A DNA stretch of 64,000 nucleotides from Chitinophagaceae bacterium (GCA_016722465.1 JADKJC010000013.1:1054001-1118000), one strand, 5' to 3'. Numbered from the stretch's first letter, positions 43,536 to 51,829 are shown. Notes: generated by a model from the letters alone, not told the origin. A program made the numbers and translations.

Positions 43536-44348
43536 ATGGAAGTAGCAGGATATTTACTGGCTGCCTTAGTGGGCATTTCGCTGGGATTGATCGGCGGCGG
43601 CGGTTCTATCCTTACCGTGCCCATACTGGTGTACGTAATGGGACTGAACCCTGTGCTGGCAACCGCCTATTACCTGTTCATCGTTGGCTCTACCTCTCTG
43701 GTAGGTGCGGTTGATAATTACCGGAAAGGTTTTGTCAATATTAAAACAGCATTGTTCTTCGGCGCCTTTTCCATCTCTACGGTTTTCCTTACCCGTAAAT
43801 TCATCATGCCGGTAATTCCTGAAGTATTTTTTCCTGCCAGCCGTTTTCATATTTCCCATGCCATGACTACCATGATCCTGTTTGCACTGCTGATGCTGAT
43901 GGCATCGCTGGCCATGATCAACAATGGGAAAGAAAATGCCCCCGAGCATAGTGCGTTAAAAAAAGACATCAATATTTTAAAGCTCGTATGCTATGGCATT
44001 TTGATCGGGCTGGTTACCGGTTTGCTGGGAGCAGGCGGAGGTTTTTTACTGATCCCGGTATTGGTACTCATTTTAAAAATGCCCATGAAGCAGGCTGTTG
44101 GCACTTCACTGCTCATCATCGCACTCAATTCACTCATCGGTTTTACGGGAGACCTTGGCCACTTTCTTATCAACTGGAAATTTCTTGTGAGTATTTCACT
44201 CGTTGCCATTGCTGGCATATTTATCGGCGGATCTTTTTCCAAAAAGATCAACCCCAACAAACTAAAAAAAGCATTTGGCTGGTTTGTACTGGTAATGGGC
44301 ATGTACATCATTCTACACGAATTGTTTTTTACACCTGCCGTTCAGTAA
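43536..44348 (+). CDS. TauE/SafE-family sulfur-anion permease of the island
   Basis: 270 residues from the ATG at 43536 (MEVAGYLLAALVGISLGLIGGGGS); the upstream TTG at 43479 lies inside the operator and is rejected. Eight or so membrane segments with the duplicated GLIGGGGSILTVPILVY and GLLGAGGGFLLIPVLVL motifs. Probably moves sulfite, thiosulfate or a related anion. It is divergent from the first Crp/Fnr gene and carries its own copy of the regulatory site. Confidence 0.88.
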   Translation: MEVAGYLLAALVGISLGLIGGGGSILTVPILVYVMGLNPVLATAYYLFIVGSTSLVGAVDNYRKGFVNIKTALFFGAFSISTVFLTRKFIMPVIPEVFFPASRFHISHAMTTMILFALLMLMASLAMINNGKENAPEHSALKKDINILKLVCYGILIGLVTGLLGAGGGFLLIPVLVLILKMPMKQAVGTSLLIIALNSLIGFTGDLGHFLINWKFLVSISLVAIAGIFIGGSFSKKINPNKLKKAFGWFVLVMGMYIILHELFFTPAVQ

Positions 44349-44414
44349 ACAGTTATTTTTAATTCAGCTTATGATTTCCGTCACCTGCCCTCCTGATAAA
44401 AATCACCCGTGTAC

Positions 44415-44458
44415 GTAACATTTGTGACATTTTATTAAAAAATAGAATCCAACTTTTG
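44415..44458 (+). promoter_or_regulatory. Crp/Fnr-type regulated promoter of the metallo-hydrolase gene
   Basis: GTAACATTTGTGAC (44415-44428), 22-bp gap, AACTTTTG (44451-44458), 40 bp before the ATG. Confidence 0.78.
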
Positions 44459-44498
44459 CAGTACTAATTATCACTTTCATTTCAAACAACAAAACTTT

Positions 44499-45911
44499 AT
44501 GAAAGTAGAGCAGATTTACACCGGCTGCATTGCACATGCGGCATACTATATTGAGAACAATGGCGAAGCTGCCATCTTTGACCCGTTAAGAGAAGTACAC
44601 CCTTATATTGAAAGAGCATTCAAAGATAATGCGATCATCAAATACGTTTTTGAAACCCATTTTCATGCAGACTTTGTTAGTGGCCATCTTGACCTGAAGG
44701 CAAAAGCAAATGCGGCCATTGTATTTGGCCCCACAGCAAAACCAAATTACGAAGCCATCATAGCAGAAGAAGGGCAAATTTTTAATGTAGGTAATTTTAA
44801 AGTAAAAGTGATCCATACGCCTGGCCACACGATGGAAAGCACTACCTATTTACTGATTGATGAAAATGGAAAGGAACATGGCATCATTACCGGCGACACG
44901 TTATTTATTGGTGATGTAGGCAGGCCGGATCTTGCACAACATGTAATTGCAGATTTAACAGAAGATAAACTGGCCCGCCATTTATATCATTCGCTCCGTG
45001 AAAAAATATTGCCGTTAAGCGATGAACTGATTGTTTACCCCAATCATGGCGCTGGTAGTGCCTGTGGTAAAATGATGAGCAAAGAAACGACTGACACATT
45101 GGGGCACCAGAAAAAAACGAATTATGCCCTGCAGCCGATGAGTGAAGATCAATTTGTAAAAGCAATTCTTACAGGCCTAACACCCCCACCCGGTTATTTC
45201 CCCAAAAATGTACTGATGAATATTAAAGGCTATGAAAGCCTGGACGCTATAATTAACCGTGGCCACAAGCCCTTAAAAGTGGCTGAATTTGAATTGATCG
45301 CCAATGAAACACAGGCATTGGTGCTGGATACCAGGACGGCATCGGAATTTGCCCATGGTTTTATTCCCAACAGCATCAACATTGGCCTTGATGGCAACTT
45401 TGCACAAATGGTTGGTGAACTGATACTGGATATTAAACAGGAAATATTACTGGTAACAGATGAGGGAAAAGAATACGAAACCATGATCCGGCTGTCCCGT
45501 GTTGGATATGACAATACGATTGGTTACCTCAAAGGAGGATTTGCAGCATGGGAAGGATCCGGAAAAGAAATCGACAGCATTCACCGGGTAAATGCCAAAC
45601 AACTGGAAGAAAAATACGATGACGAAGACATGCTAATAATTGATGTAAGAAGAAAAAGTGAATTTGATGCCGAGCATTTTATCGGCGCCATTAATATTCC
45701 ATTGAGCAGAATCAATGATTACCTGTCTTTATTGCCAAGGGATAAGGCATTTGCCATTCACTGCGCCGGTGGCTACCGCAGCATGATCGCTGCATCCATC
45801 TTGAAGCAAAGGGGTTGGAACAATTTTCTGGAAGTGGCAGGCGGTTTTAAAGCGATAGCGCTTACCGGTATACCACGAACAGCATACATCCGTCCAACTA
45901 CATTGTTATAA
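44499..45911 (+). CDS. Persulfide-dioxygenase-like metallo-hydrolase with two rhodanese domains
   Basis: 470 residues. The metallo-beta-lactamase domain (about 1-230) has THFHADFVSGH (His54, His56, Asp58, His63), HTPGHTMES and TGDTLFIGDVGRPDL, as in the ETHE1-type persulfide dioxygenases. Two rhodanese domains follow. The first (about 265-360) has no cysteine in the active loop (LLVTDEGKEYE) and should be inactive. The second has HCAGGYRS with Cys422. The likely role is oxidation of glutathione or low-molecular-weight persulfide to sulfite, with sulfur transfer by rhodanese. Monocistronic, with its own site and terminator. Confidence 0.9.
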   Translation: MKVEQIYTGCIAHAAYYIENNGEAAIFDPLREVHPYIERAFKDNAIIKYVFETHFHADFVSGHLDLKAKANAAIVFGPTAKPNYEAIIAEEGQIFNVGNFKVKVIHTPGHTMESTTYLLIDENGKEHGIITGDTLFIGDVGRPDLAQHVIADLTEDKLARHLYHSLREKILPLSDELIVYPNHGAGSACGKMMSKETTDTLGHQKKTNYALQPMSEDQFVKAILTGLTPPPGYFPKNVLMNIKGYESLDAIINRGHKPLKVAEFELIANETQALVLDTRTASEFAHGFIPNSINIGLDGNFAQMVGELILDIKQEILLVTDEGKEYETMIRLSRVGYDNTIGYLKGGFAAWEGSGKEIDSIHRVNAKQLEEKYDDEDMLIIDVRRKSEFDAEHFIGAINIPLSRINDYLSLLPRDKAFAIHCAGGYRSMIAASILKQRGWNNFLEVAGGFKAIALTGIPRTAYIRPTTLL

Positions 45912-45936
45912 TAGTTTTGTTGTTGACTTTGAGTAA

Positions 45937-45966
45937 GGGTTGTCTTTTTTAAGACAGCCCTTTTTT
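45937..45966 (+). terminator. Terminator of the metallo-hydrolase gene
   Basis: GGGTTGTCTT / AAGACAGCCC (10-bp stem with one T-G pair), TTTT loop, then six T. Confidence 0.9.
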
Positions 45967-45970
45967 GAGT

Positions 45971-46129
45971 TTGCCAGTAACTGATAAAATAATTTTAAGC
46001 CTGCCTGCTGATGAATACATTACAGTATATGAAAAATTACCTGCCTGGTCAAAGCTGTTGATTGTATGCATGCTTTGCCTGCTAATAACCTGGTTGATTG
46101 TTTATATCATAAAACAATGTTGTTACTAA
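45971..46129 (+). CDS. Possible 52-residue membrane peptide
   Basis: Opens at a TTG right after the terminator and reads PVTDKIILSLPADEYITVYE and then a hydrophobic helix (LLIVCMLCLLITWLIVYIIK) ending in QCCY. The one transmembrane segment and terminal Cys pair look protein-like. However, there is no ATG and no visible promoter or ribosome site. It could be chance. Confidence 0.25.
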   Translation: MPVTDKIILSLPADEYITVYEKLPAWSKLLIVCMLCLLITWLIVYIIKQCCY

Positions 46130-46153
46130 CAAACGGACCTTGTTTGATGGTAT

Positions 46154-46197
46154 GTAACAAATGTTACTGCTGTTTGCTATATGGCAGCCTACCTTTA
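46154..46197 (+). promoter_or_regulatory. Crp/Fnr-type regulated promoter of the DUF2892 gene
   Basis: GTAACAAATGTTAC (46154-46167), 22-bp gap, TACCTTTA (46190-46197), 18 bp before the ATG. Confidence 0.8.
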
Positions 46198-46215
46198 TAA
46201 TACAAAATTAATTTT

Positions 46216-46485
46216 ATGAAAAAGAACATGGGAAACGCCGACCGCATCATCCGGTTACTGCTGGCCGCAGTATTTGCTGTTTTGTATTTTACCAATACCG
46301 TTACCGGCACATTTGGTATTATATTATTGGTATTGGGTGCTGTGTTTGTTTTAACAAGCCTGATCAGTTTCTGTCCTTTATATACCATTGTGGGCCTCAA
46401 TACCTGCCCTGCAAAAAATAACAACGATTTTTTCCTTAAAAACCGCTTTTTAATAAGCTTACCACTTCATTGTCAGCAGCCATAG
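46216..46485 (+). CDS. DUF2892-family small membrane protein (C-terminus probably misread)
   Basis: MKKNMGNADRIIRLLLAAVFAVLYF start, second membrane segment FGIILLVLGAVFVLTSLI, then SFCPLYTIVGLNTCPAK, the standard DUF2892 end. The annotated frame then runs 20 more residues into the terminator hairpin. If the A6 run at 46413-46418 is really A7, the protein stops at 46421 with 68 residues, the normal length. I favour the shorter form. Likely a partner of the sulfur-transfer proteins in the membrane; its function is not known. Confidence 0.8.
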   Translation: MKKNMGNADRIIRLLLAAVFAVLYFTNTVTGTFGIILLVLGAVFVLTSLISFCPLYTIVGLNTCPAKNNNDFFLKNRFLISLPLHCQQP

Positions 46486-46498
46486 GGCTGCTTTTTTT
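46475..46498 (+). terminator. Terminator of the DUF2892 gene
   Basis: AGCAGCC-ATAG-GGCTGCT followed by seven T (46492-46498). Confidence 0.9.
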
Positions 46499-46500
46499 AT

Positions 46501-46544
46501 GTAACGTTTGTTACCAACAAGGATAACAGCCTGTTCTATTTTTG
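46501..46544 (+). promoter_or_regulatory. Crp/Fnr-type regulated promoter of the thioredoxin-YeeE run
   Basis: GTAACGTTTGTTAC (46501-46514), 22-bp gap, TATTTTTG (46537-46544), 16 bp before the ATG at 46561. Confidence 0.82.
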
Positions 46545-46560
46545 TGCAATAATTTAAACA

Positions 46561-46803
46561 ATGAAACATTCTATAGTACATAACTGGAATATATTCCGTT
46601 TCCTGAGGCTGGCTTTAGGCATTGCGATACTGGTTCAGGGCATCCTGGCAAGAGATTACCTTTTTAGTTTTGCAGGATTACTTTTTACCCTGCTGGCACT
46701 TTTTAATGCAGGCTGCTGTGCTACAGGTGGCTGTTATACTGAAGAAAAGAAAGACAGCAATTCAACAACTACAAAAGACATTATCTATGAAGAAGTGGTT
46801 TAG
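46561..46803 (+). CDS. Small Cys-rich membrane protein
   Basis: 80 residues: MKHSIVHNWNIFRFLRLALG, two membrane segments (IAILVQGILARDYLFSFAGLLFTLLALF) and NAGCCATGGC right after the second. It is DUF2892-like in its topology with an extra Cys-Cys...Cys cluster at the membrane face, which might bind a metal or carry sulfur. First gene of a tight plus-strand run; overlaps the next gene by 17 bp. Confidence 0.75.
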   Translation: MKHSIVHNWNIFRFLRLALGIAILVQGILARDYLFSFAGLLFTLLALFNAGCCATGGCYTEEKKDSNSTTTKDIIYEEVV

Positions 46804-47017
46804 CAAAAACAAATTGTATGTGATTGGAGGTTTCGTTGGAGCGATAGCAGGCTTTGCATACTGGAATTTTGTGGGTTGCTCCAGTGGCACCTGTATGATC
46901 AGCTCCAAACCAATTAACAGCACACTATACGGTGCTGCCATTGGAAGCTTAACCTTTGGCATGTTCCAAAAAAAAGACAAATCATCCGTTTCATCCCCCC
47001 AAAATAATACGCAATGA
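46787..47017 (+). CDS. DUF6132-like small membrane protein
   Basis: 76 residues from the ATG at 46787: [55 protein letters not shown]. Two glycine-rich membrane segments flank a GCSSGTC motif, a pattern I associate with DUF6132 proteins. Overlaps its neighbours at both ends (17 bp and ATGA), so translation is probably coupled. Confidence 0.7.
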   Translation: MKKWFSKNKLYVIGGFVGAIAGFAYWNFVGCSSGTCMISSKPINSTLYGAAIGSLTFGMFQKKDKSSVSSPQNNTQ

Positions 47018-47313
47018 CATTTAACGAATTGATACAATCAGACAAGCCTGTATTGGTAGATTTTTTTGCAGAATGGTGTGGCCCATGCAAAACGATGGCT
47101 CCTATATTAAAAGAGGTAAAGCATGAAATTGGTGATGCCGCCAGCATTGTAAAAGTGGATGTAGATAAAAACCCTCAGGCAGCACAGGATTACCAGGTTC
47201 AGGGTGTTCCAACACTCATCCTTTTTAAAAACGGAAAAGTACTGTGGAGACAAAGTGGTGTTGTGGCAAAACCCGGTCTGGTGGGAGTAATCAGGAAGTT
47301 TATAACGGAGTGA
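47014..47313 (+). CDS. Thioredoxin
   Basis: 99 residues, cytoplasmic. Active site WCGPCK (Cys22, Cys25), [20 protein letters not shown] and the cis-Pro loop [12 protein letters not shown]. In this operon it may reduce persulfides on the rhodanese or protein substrates. It overlaps the DUF6132-like gene by four bases. Confidence 0.93.
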   Translation: MTFNELIQSDKPVLVDFFAEWCGPCKTMAPILKEVKHEIGDAASIVKVDVDKNPQAAQDYQVQGVPTLILFKNGKVLWRQSGVVAKPGLVGVIRKFITE

Positions 47314-47315
47314 AG

Positions 47316-47342
47316 GTTTAGATAGTTTAGAAAGTTTAGATT
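47316..47342. repeat. Short tandem repeat between thioredoxin and rhodanese genes
   Basis: Three near-copies of GTTTAGA with a 9-10 bp period. Confidence 0.5.
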
Positions 47343-47377
47343 AAGAAGCAGCATTATTTACAATTAATATTTTTAAT

Positions 47378-47689
47378 ATGAATATTCTTCAACGGTTATT
47401 TGGCAGCACACCTGCGGTTGATCTGCAGGAACTAATTGATGACAAGGCTTTTTTGGTAGATGTGAGAACACCGGGTGAATTTGCGCAGGGGCATGTAAAA
47501 GGGTCTGTGAATATCCCGGTGGATGTAATTCCTGCCAAACTGGTTCAATTTAAAAACAAAAAACACATCGTTGTATTTTGCAGAAGCGGCAACCGCAGCG
47601 GCATGGCCAAATCCATCTTAGAGCAACATGGATTTACCAATGTAGTTAATGGTGGCACCTGGGAGCAAGTCAATAAATTTGTGAAATAA
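47378..47689 (+). CDS. Single-domain rhodanese
   Basis: 103 residues with VDVRTPGEFAQGHVKGSVNIPVD and the active loop FCRSGNRSG (Cys68). It transfers sulfane sulfur through a cysteine persulfide. Placed between thioredoxin and the YeeE transporters, it is a probable acceptor for imported thiosulfate sulfur. Confidence 0.92.
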   Translation: MNILQRLFGSTPAVDLQELIDDKAFLVDVRTPGEFAQGHVKGSVNIPVDVIPAKLVQFKNKKHIVVFCRSGNRSGMAKSILEQHGFTNVVNGGTWEQVNKFVK

Positions 47690-47727
47690 ACTGTAACTTG
47701 ATTGCGGTTTAAACACAAATTTCGTAC

Positions 47728-48296
47728 ATGAATTTTATCGAATGGATCAAACAGCCCTGGCCCTGGTATGTGGCAGGGCCATTGATAGGATTAACTGTTC
47801 CTGCCCTGCTGATCATCGGCAACAAAGCATTTGGCATCAGTTCTTCGCTGCGTCATATCTGCGCCGCCTGTTTGCCCGCCAACATTTCCTATTTTAAATA
47901 CGACTGGAAAGGTGGAGCATGGAATTTATTTTTGTGTTGGGCATTTTCTTTGGTGGCTTGATCGCCGCAAATTTCCTTGCCAACCCCAATCCAATTGCAA
48001 TCAATCTCAAACTAGCTCACGAACTGGCTGGTTATGGCATCACCGATCATTCCGGCTTAGTGCCCAATCAATTATTCAACTGGCCTGCATTGCTTACGGT
48101 AAAAGGTTTTACCATGATCGCTGCAGGTGGATTTTTAGTTGGCTTTGGAACAAGGTACGCCGGAGGCTGCACAAGCGGGCATTCCATCATGGGCCTTTCA
48201 ACTTTACAATGGCCATCCCTCATTGCCACCTGTTGTTTTATGGCCGGCGGATTTATTATGGCCAATTTAATTCTTCCTTTCATCCTTTCATTGTAA
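47728..48296 (+). CDS. YeeE/YedE-family transporter, first half (frame broken once)
   Basis: About 189 residues. The N-terminal frame ([26 protein letters not shown], then [14 protein letters not shown]) runs out at 47961. Adding one T to the run 47929-47933 joins it to [20 protein letters not shown] and the signature [13 protein letters not shown]. YeeE/YedE proteins import thiosulfate or sulfur compounds through conserved cysteines. The stop overlaps the start of the second half (TAATG). Confidence 0.85.
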
Positions 48297-48802
48297 TGCC
48301 GATGCAAACAGTAACAGATAACAATACCGACTATGAAGTGCGATCGCTGGACTCTATCTGTGTCAACAACAGCCACCTGCAGACCAGGTGGTATCACCAC
48401 ATCAAGTATTTAGTTGTGGGAATACTTTTTGGAATCATATTCGTAAAAGCCGAGATCATCAGTTGGTACCGCATACAGGAAATGTTCCGGCTCCAGTCCT
48501 TTCATATGTATGGCGTAATTGGCAGTGCAGTAGTGGTTGGCATCATCTCTGTATGGCTCATTAAAAAATTCAATATCAAAACCATTGGTGGTGAGGAAAT
48601 AGAATTTCATCCGAGACAGTTTAACAAAGGGCAGATATACGGCGGCTTATTATTTGGCCTTGGATGGGCTATAACCGGCGCCTGCCCCGGACCACTGTAT
48701 GCTCAAATTGGCACGGGTGCTACTGTCATCATCGTCACTTTATTCAGTGCCATTGCCGGCACATGGGTATATGGTTTTATTAGAGAAAAATTGCCTCATT
48801 AA
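48296..48802 (+). CDS. YeeE/YedE-family transporter, second half (DUF6691 type)
   Basis: 168 residues from the ATG at 48296, overlapping the previous stop by one base. Membrane segments [33 protein letters not shown] and [21 protein letters not shown], with the conserved [17 protein letters not shown]. Together with the first half it makes the two-repeat transporter that is a single chain in other bacteria. Confidence 0.88.
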   Translation: MPMQTVTDNNTDYEVRSLDSICVNNSHLQTRWYHHIKYLVVGILFGIIFVKAEIISWYRIQEMFRLQSFHMYGVIGSAVVVGIISVWLIKKFNIKTIGGEEIEFHPRQFNKGQIYGGLLFGLGWAITGACPGPLYAQIGTGATVIIVTLFSAIAGTWVYGFIREKLPH

Positions 48803-48836
48803 TAAGCACTAACTTGCATTGATAATAAAACAGATC

Positions 48837-49463
48837 ATGGTATTAGAGAACCTGAAAAATATTTTTGAGCCTGCACTGATAGAAGAAATCGGGCAATACG
48901 GCGTATTGCAAAACTTTAAAGAAGGCGACCTTATCATGGATTATGGAAAATATATCCGCATGATGCCGATCATCATCAAAGGAACAGTAAAAGTATACCG
49001 GCTGGATGAAAATGGCAACGAAATATTGCTGTATTATCTATCCAGCAATGAAAGTTGCTCCATGGCATACAGCTGTTGTGTGGAAGCCAAAAAAAGCGAA
49101 GTAAAAGCCATTGCAGAAGATGAGGTAGAGCTGATTGCCATACCACATGAAAAATTAGATGAATGGCTCTGCACATATCCCGGCTGGAAAAATTATATCA
49201 TGCGGAGTTTCAATGAACGTTTTATAGAGCTGCTGAAATCAATTGAAAGCATTGCTTTTCATAAACTGGACGATCGCCTGATCGCATACCTGAAAGAAAA
49301 ACAGCGGCTAAGTGGTTCCAGTGTTATCAAAGCATCCCATTACATGATCGCTGATGAACTGGCAACTTCAAGAGTAGTGATATCACGATTACTAAAACAA
49401 CTGGAAAACAGCAAACGGATCATCCTATACAGGAATGAAATAAAATTATTACCATCGCTTTAA
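48837..49463 (+). CDS. Crp/Fnr-family transcriptional regulator (second, Cys-rich)
   Basis: 208 residues from the ATG at 48837 (the TTG at 48819 is not needed). Same layout as the regulator at 42748-43386, with shared KVYR.DE.GNE and KSEV blocks. The HTH is MIADELATSRVVISRLLKQLE. Where the first has one cysteine this one has three, Cys74, Cys80 and Cys81 (ESCSMAYSCCVEAKKSEV), a plausible thiol or persulfide sensor. It ends the plus-strand run and may control it. Confidence 0.88.
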   Translation: MVLENLKNIFEPALIEEIGQYGVLQNFKEGDLIMDYGKYIRMMPIIIKGTVKVYRLDENGNEILLYYLSSNESCSMAYSCCVEAKKSEVKAIAEDEVELIAIPHEKLDEWLCTYPGWKNYIMRSFNERFIELLKSIESIAFHKLDDRLIAYLKEKQRLSGSSVIKASHYMIADELATSRVVISRLLKQLENSKRIILYRNEIKLLPSL

Positions 49464-49550
49464 TGAAATCCATACAGTGCTGCCAACAGGCTTAAAATAA
49501 ATTCATTCTTCACTTAAATTCTTCAATAGCGATAGAAAAAAATACTCCTG

Positions 49551-50504
49551 TCATTGTTTATCCGCTCTCAAAAACTCCCTGATTTTGATACCGGATTCTT
49601 TCAGGTCTTTTTCACTCCAGTTACCATCACTGGAGGCTGATTTGTTAAGTACAGAACAAGTTTCGTCTTTATCCGATACGGACCATGTTATCCAGCTCAG
49701 TTTCCGCAGTTTCATCCAGTTGATGTATTTGGCCCATTCCTCATAATCAATTTTGCTATCGCCAGTGGCTTCCATGCCTGCAGATTCTGAAACAAAGACA
49801 GGCAAGCCTTTAGCAATGGCTGCATCTGTTCTGTCTCTTAGCCACTGCTTGTGTGTACCGGCATAAAAGTGCATAGTGTACATCAAATTATCATAACCCC
49901 TGATGGGATCATCAGCTGGCAAGTGTACATCCTGGTCCCAGCGGGGAGAACCCACTAAAATGATATTGTTGTGATCAATAGAACGTATTAAACTGATGAG
50001 TTCAGTTGCATACGCTTTCACTTCCTGCCAGGTTTCATAATCCGGCTCATTGTACAACTCATAAATTATATTGGGGTATTGATGATAGTCAGTTGCCATG
50101 GTTTTAAAAAAAGATTTTGCCTCTTTTAAATTAATATTGTGACTGTGCCAGTCGATGATCACATACACCCCTTCTTTTACCGCAGCTTCCACCACGGTCC
50201 GGATCAGTTTCATCTGCCCGGCAGAATCTTCCTTGTATCCTTTTTCAGGCTCCACTCCCAATGCAGCACGTATCACATTGCAATTCCAGTCTTTCACCAG
50301 GGTATTCACTGCACCAGCTGTATAAAATCTCGGATGAAAACAACTCCAGCCAAAACTCATACCCTGCAATACAACAGGTTCGTTGTTTTTACCAACCAAT
50401 TGGGTTCCCATCACTTTTAGCTGGCCGTGTGTGTTTACAGGCTGTGCCATTACACTCATTGATATGACGGCAACAAGAATAAACAGGCAAATAGCGTTTT
50501 TCAT
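49551..50504 (-). CDS. GH5 endoglycosidase
   Basis: 317 residues with signal peptide (to VMAQ). The (beta/alpha)8 GH5 fold has RAALGVEP near 79-86, WHSHN (about 119-123), acid/base Glu153 (YELYNEPD) and nucleophile Glu240 (VFVSESAG); WSVSDKDE is also conserved. It resembles the cellulase branch of GH5, acting on beta-1,4-glucan or mannan backbones. It overlaps the GH26 stop by four bases, so the two are cotranscribed. Confidence 0.9.
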   Translation of the reverse strand: MKNAICLFILVAVISMSVMAQPVNTHGQLKVMGTQLVGKNNEPVVLQGMSFGWSCFHPRFYTAGAVNTLVKDWNCNVIRAALGVEPEKGYKEDSAGQMKLIRTVVEAAVKEGVYVIIDWHSHNINLKEAKSFFKTMATDYHQYPNIIYELYNEPDYETWQEVKAYATELISLIRSIDHNNIILVGSPRWDQDVHLPADDPIRGYDNLMYTMHFYAGTHKQWLRDRTDAAIAKGLPVFVSESAGMEATGDSKIDYEEWAKYINWMKLRKLSWITWSVSDKDETCSVLNKSASSDGNWSEKDLKESGIKIREFLRADKQ

Positions 50505-51646
50505 TTCTTAAAATTTTGGTTTTTTATGTGATACATATCCGGCAGGTCATTTTCAAACATGGTGTAAGGATCTTTATAAAACTGCAAAAAATCAGTTTCG
50601 CTTGTATGGCCGGGGAACGGTGCGTAATAATGAGTAGGGCTGGTTATATCATTCCGCCAAACCAGTACGTAACACAACTGAAGCTTTGCAGATTTCAATG
50701 CTTTTAGCAAAGTACCTGTCCACCAGGTGTCATTGGGAATGGATTCAAGCCCCGTTTCTGTGAAGGCCGCCAGTTTGCCATGTTGCTTTGCGTAATCAGA
50801 AACAATCTGTAACTTTTTTACACCTGCTGCAATATCATATTTTCCATCCCTGCCCCAGTCTCCGTAATTATCAATGCCAACCATATCCACCCATTCATCT
50901 CCAGGATAACGTTCCAGGTATCCAGCCTCACTGTTGAATTTATTGTCCGGAGAAAATGCATATATGAAATTGTGTACCTGCAAAGAGTCTCTTAAGTAAG
51001 AAACAGTAAACCGCCAGAGTGACTTGAATTCATCCGCTGTGCAATGACTTTTGCCCCACCAAAACCAATCTCCGTCAAACTCATGAAAAGGCCGGAAGAT
51101 CATTGGTACCAGTTGACCATCCTTTCCTTTTATGGAGACGGCAAAACTGCCAATCGTTCTCAGGATGGCTTTGTATTTTTCATTGGCATTGCCGCCGGGA
51201 ATAATATATTTTACTGCCGGTACGGACACAGAATCCTTCCAGTAAAAACCGCCTGCCGATATTGGATTGGAAAAATGCCAGGAGATGCTGGTGATGCCAC
51301 CACGGTTATAAGTAGCCGCAATATTTTTCCTCAATTCAACTTTCTCTTTATCAATCAAACTGTCAGGCCTGCCGGATAAACCGCTGAAATCAATACCGAT
51401 CACTGCAGGATGAGAACCTGTCACTGACCTTACATCACTCCTGTTATCCTCACCACTCCATCCATGCCCATACTGGGTTGCATGCTGGTGGCCGAATAGA
51501 ATATTATGCTTTGAAAGCTCATTCAGATTACTGCAAAGCGCTTTTGTTTCATCGGTTGCTTTTCCATCAAGCAGTTTCACTTGCTGTGCAAATCCGGCAA
51601 AAGTGCTTAAAAAAATAAAGAGGAGAACCAGTATAGTCTTTTTCAT
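50501..51646 (-). CDS. GH26 beta-mannanase
   Basis: 381 residues, signal peptide to GFAQ. GH26 marks: FGHQHATQYGHGW, GIDFSGL, SWHFSNP, acid/base Glu189 in FRPFHEFDGDWFWWG, and nucleophile Glu297 in AFTETGLES. Cleaves internal beta-1,4-mannosidic bonds. First gene of the GH26-GH5 pair; 183 bp of noncoding DNA upstream probably hold the promoter. Confidence 0.92.
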   Translation of the reverse strand: MKKTILVLLFIFLSTFAGFAQQVKLLDGKATDETKALCSNLNELSKHNILFGHQHATQYGHGWSGEDNRSDVRSVTGSHPAVIGIDFSGLSGRPDSLIDKEKVELRKNIAATYNRGGITSISWHFSNPISAGGFYWKDSVSVPAVKYIIPGGNANEKYKAILRTIGSFAVSIKGKDGQLVPMIFRPFHEFDGDWFWWGKSHCTADEFKSLWRFTVSYLRDSLQVHNFIYAFSPDNKFNSEAGYLERYPGDEWVDMVGIDNYGDWGRDGKYDIAAGVKKLQIVSDYAKQHGKLAAFTETGLESIPNDTWWTGTLLKALKSAKLQLCYVLVWRNDITSPTHYYAPFPGHTSETDFLQFYKDPYTMFENDLPDMYHIKNQNFKK

Positions 51647-51829
51647 GAAAAATCAATAGTGTAAATAATCACCAAATGGATAACTAAACTAATAATTAAC
51701 TACTGGATTTGGTGGGCCATCCGCAAATTGATCCCTAAAGTATCAGCATTTGTAAAAATTGTATCAATTGACGTTACAAACCAGTTGTACCACCGTTAAA
51801 ATACCTGGATGATGCACTGGAAGTTTTGT

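Larger units (their letters stand above)
45912..46215. other. Intergenic region between the metallo-hydrolase and DUF2892 genes
   Basis: 304 bp holding the terminator at 45937-45966, a possible small membrane-protein ORF (45971-46129) and the regulated promoter at 46154-46197. Confidence 0.6.
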
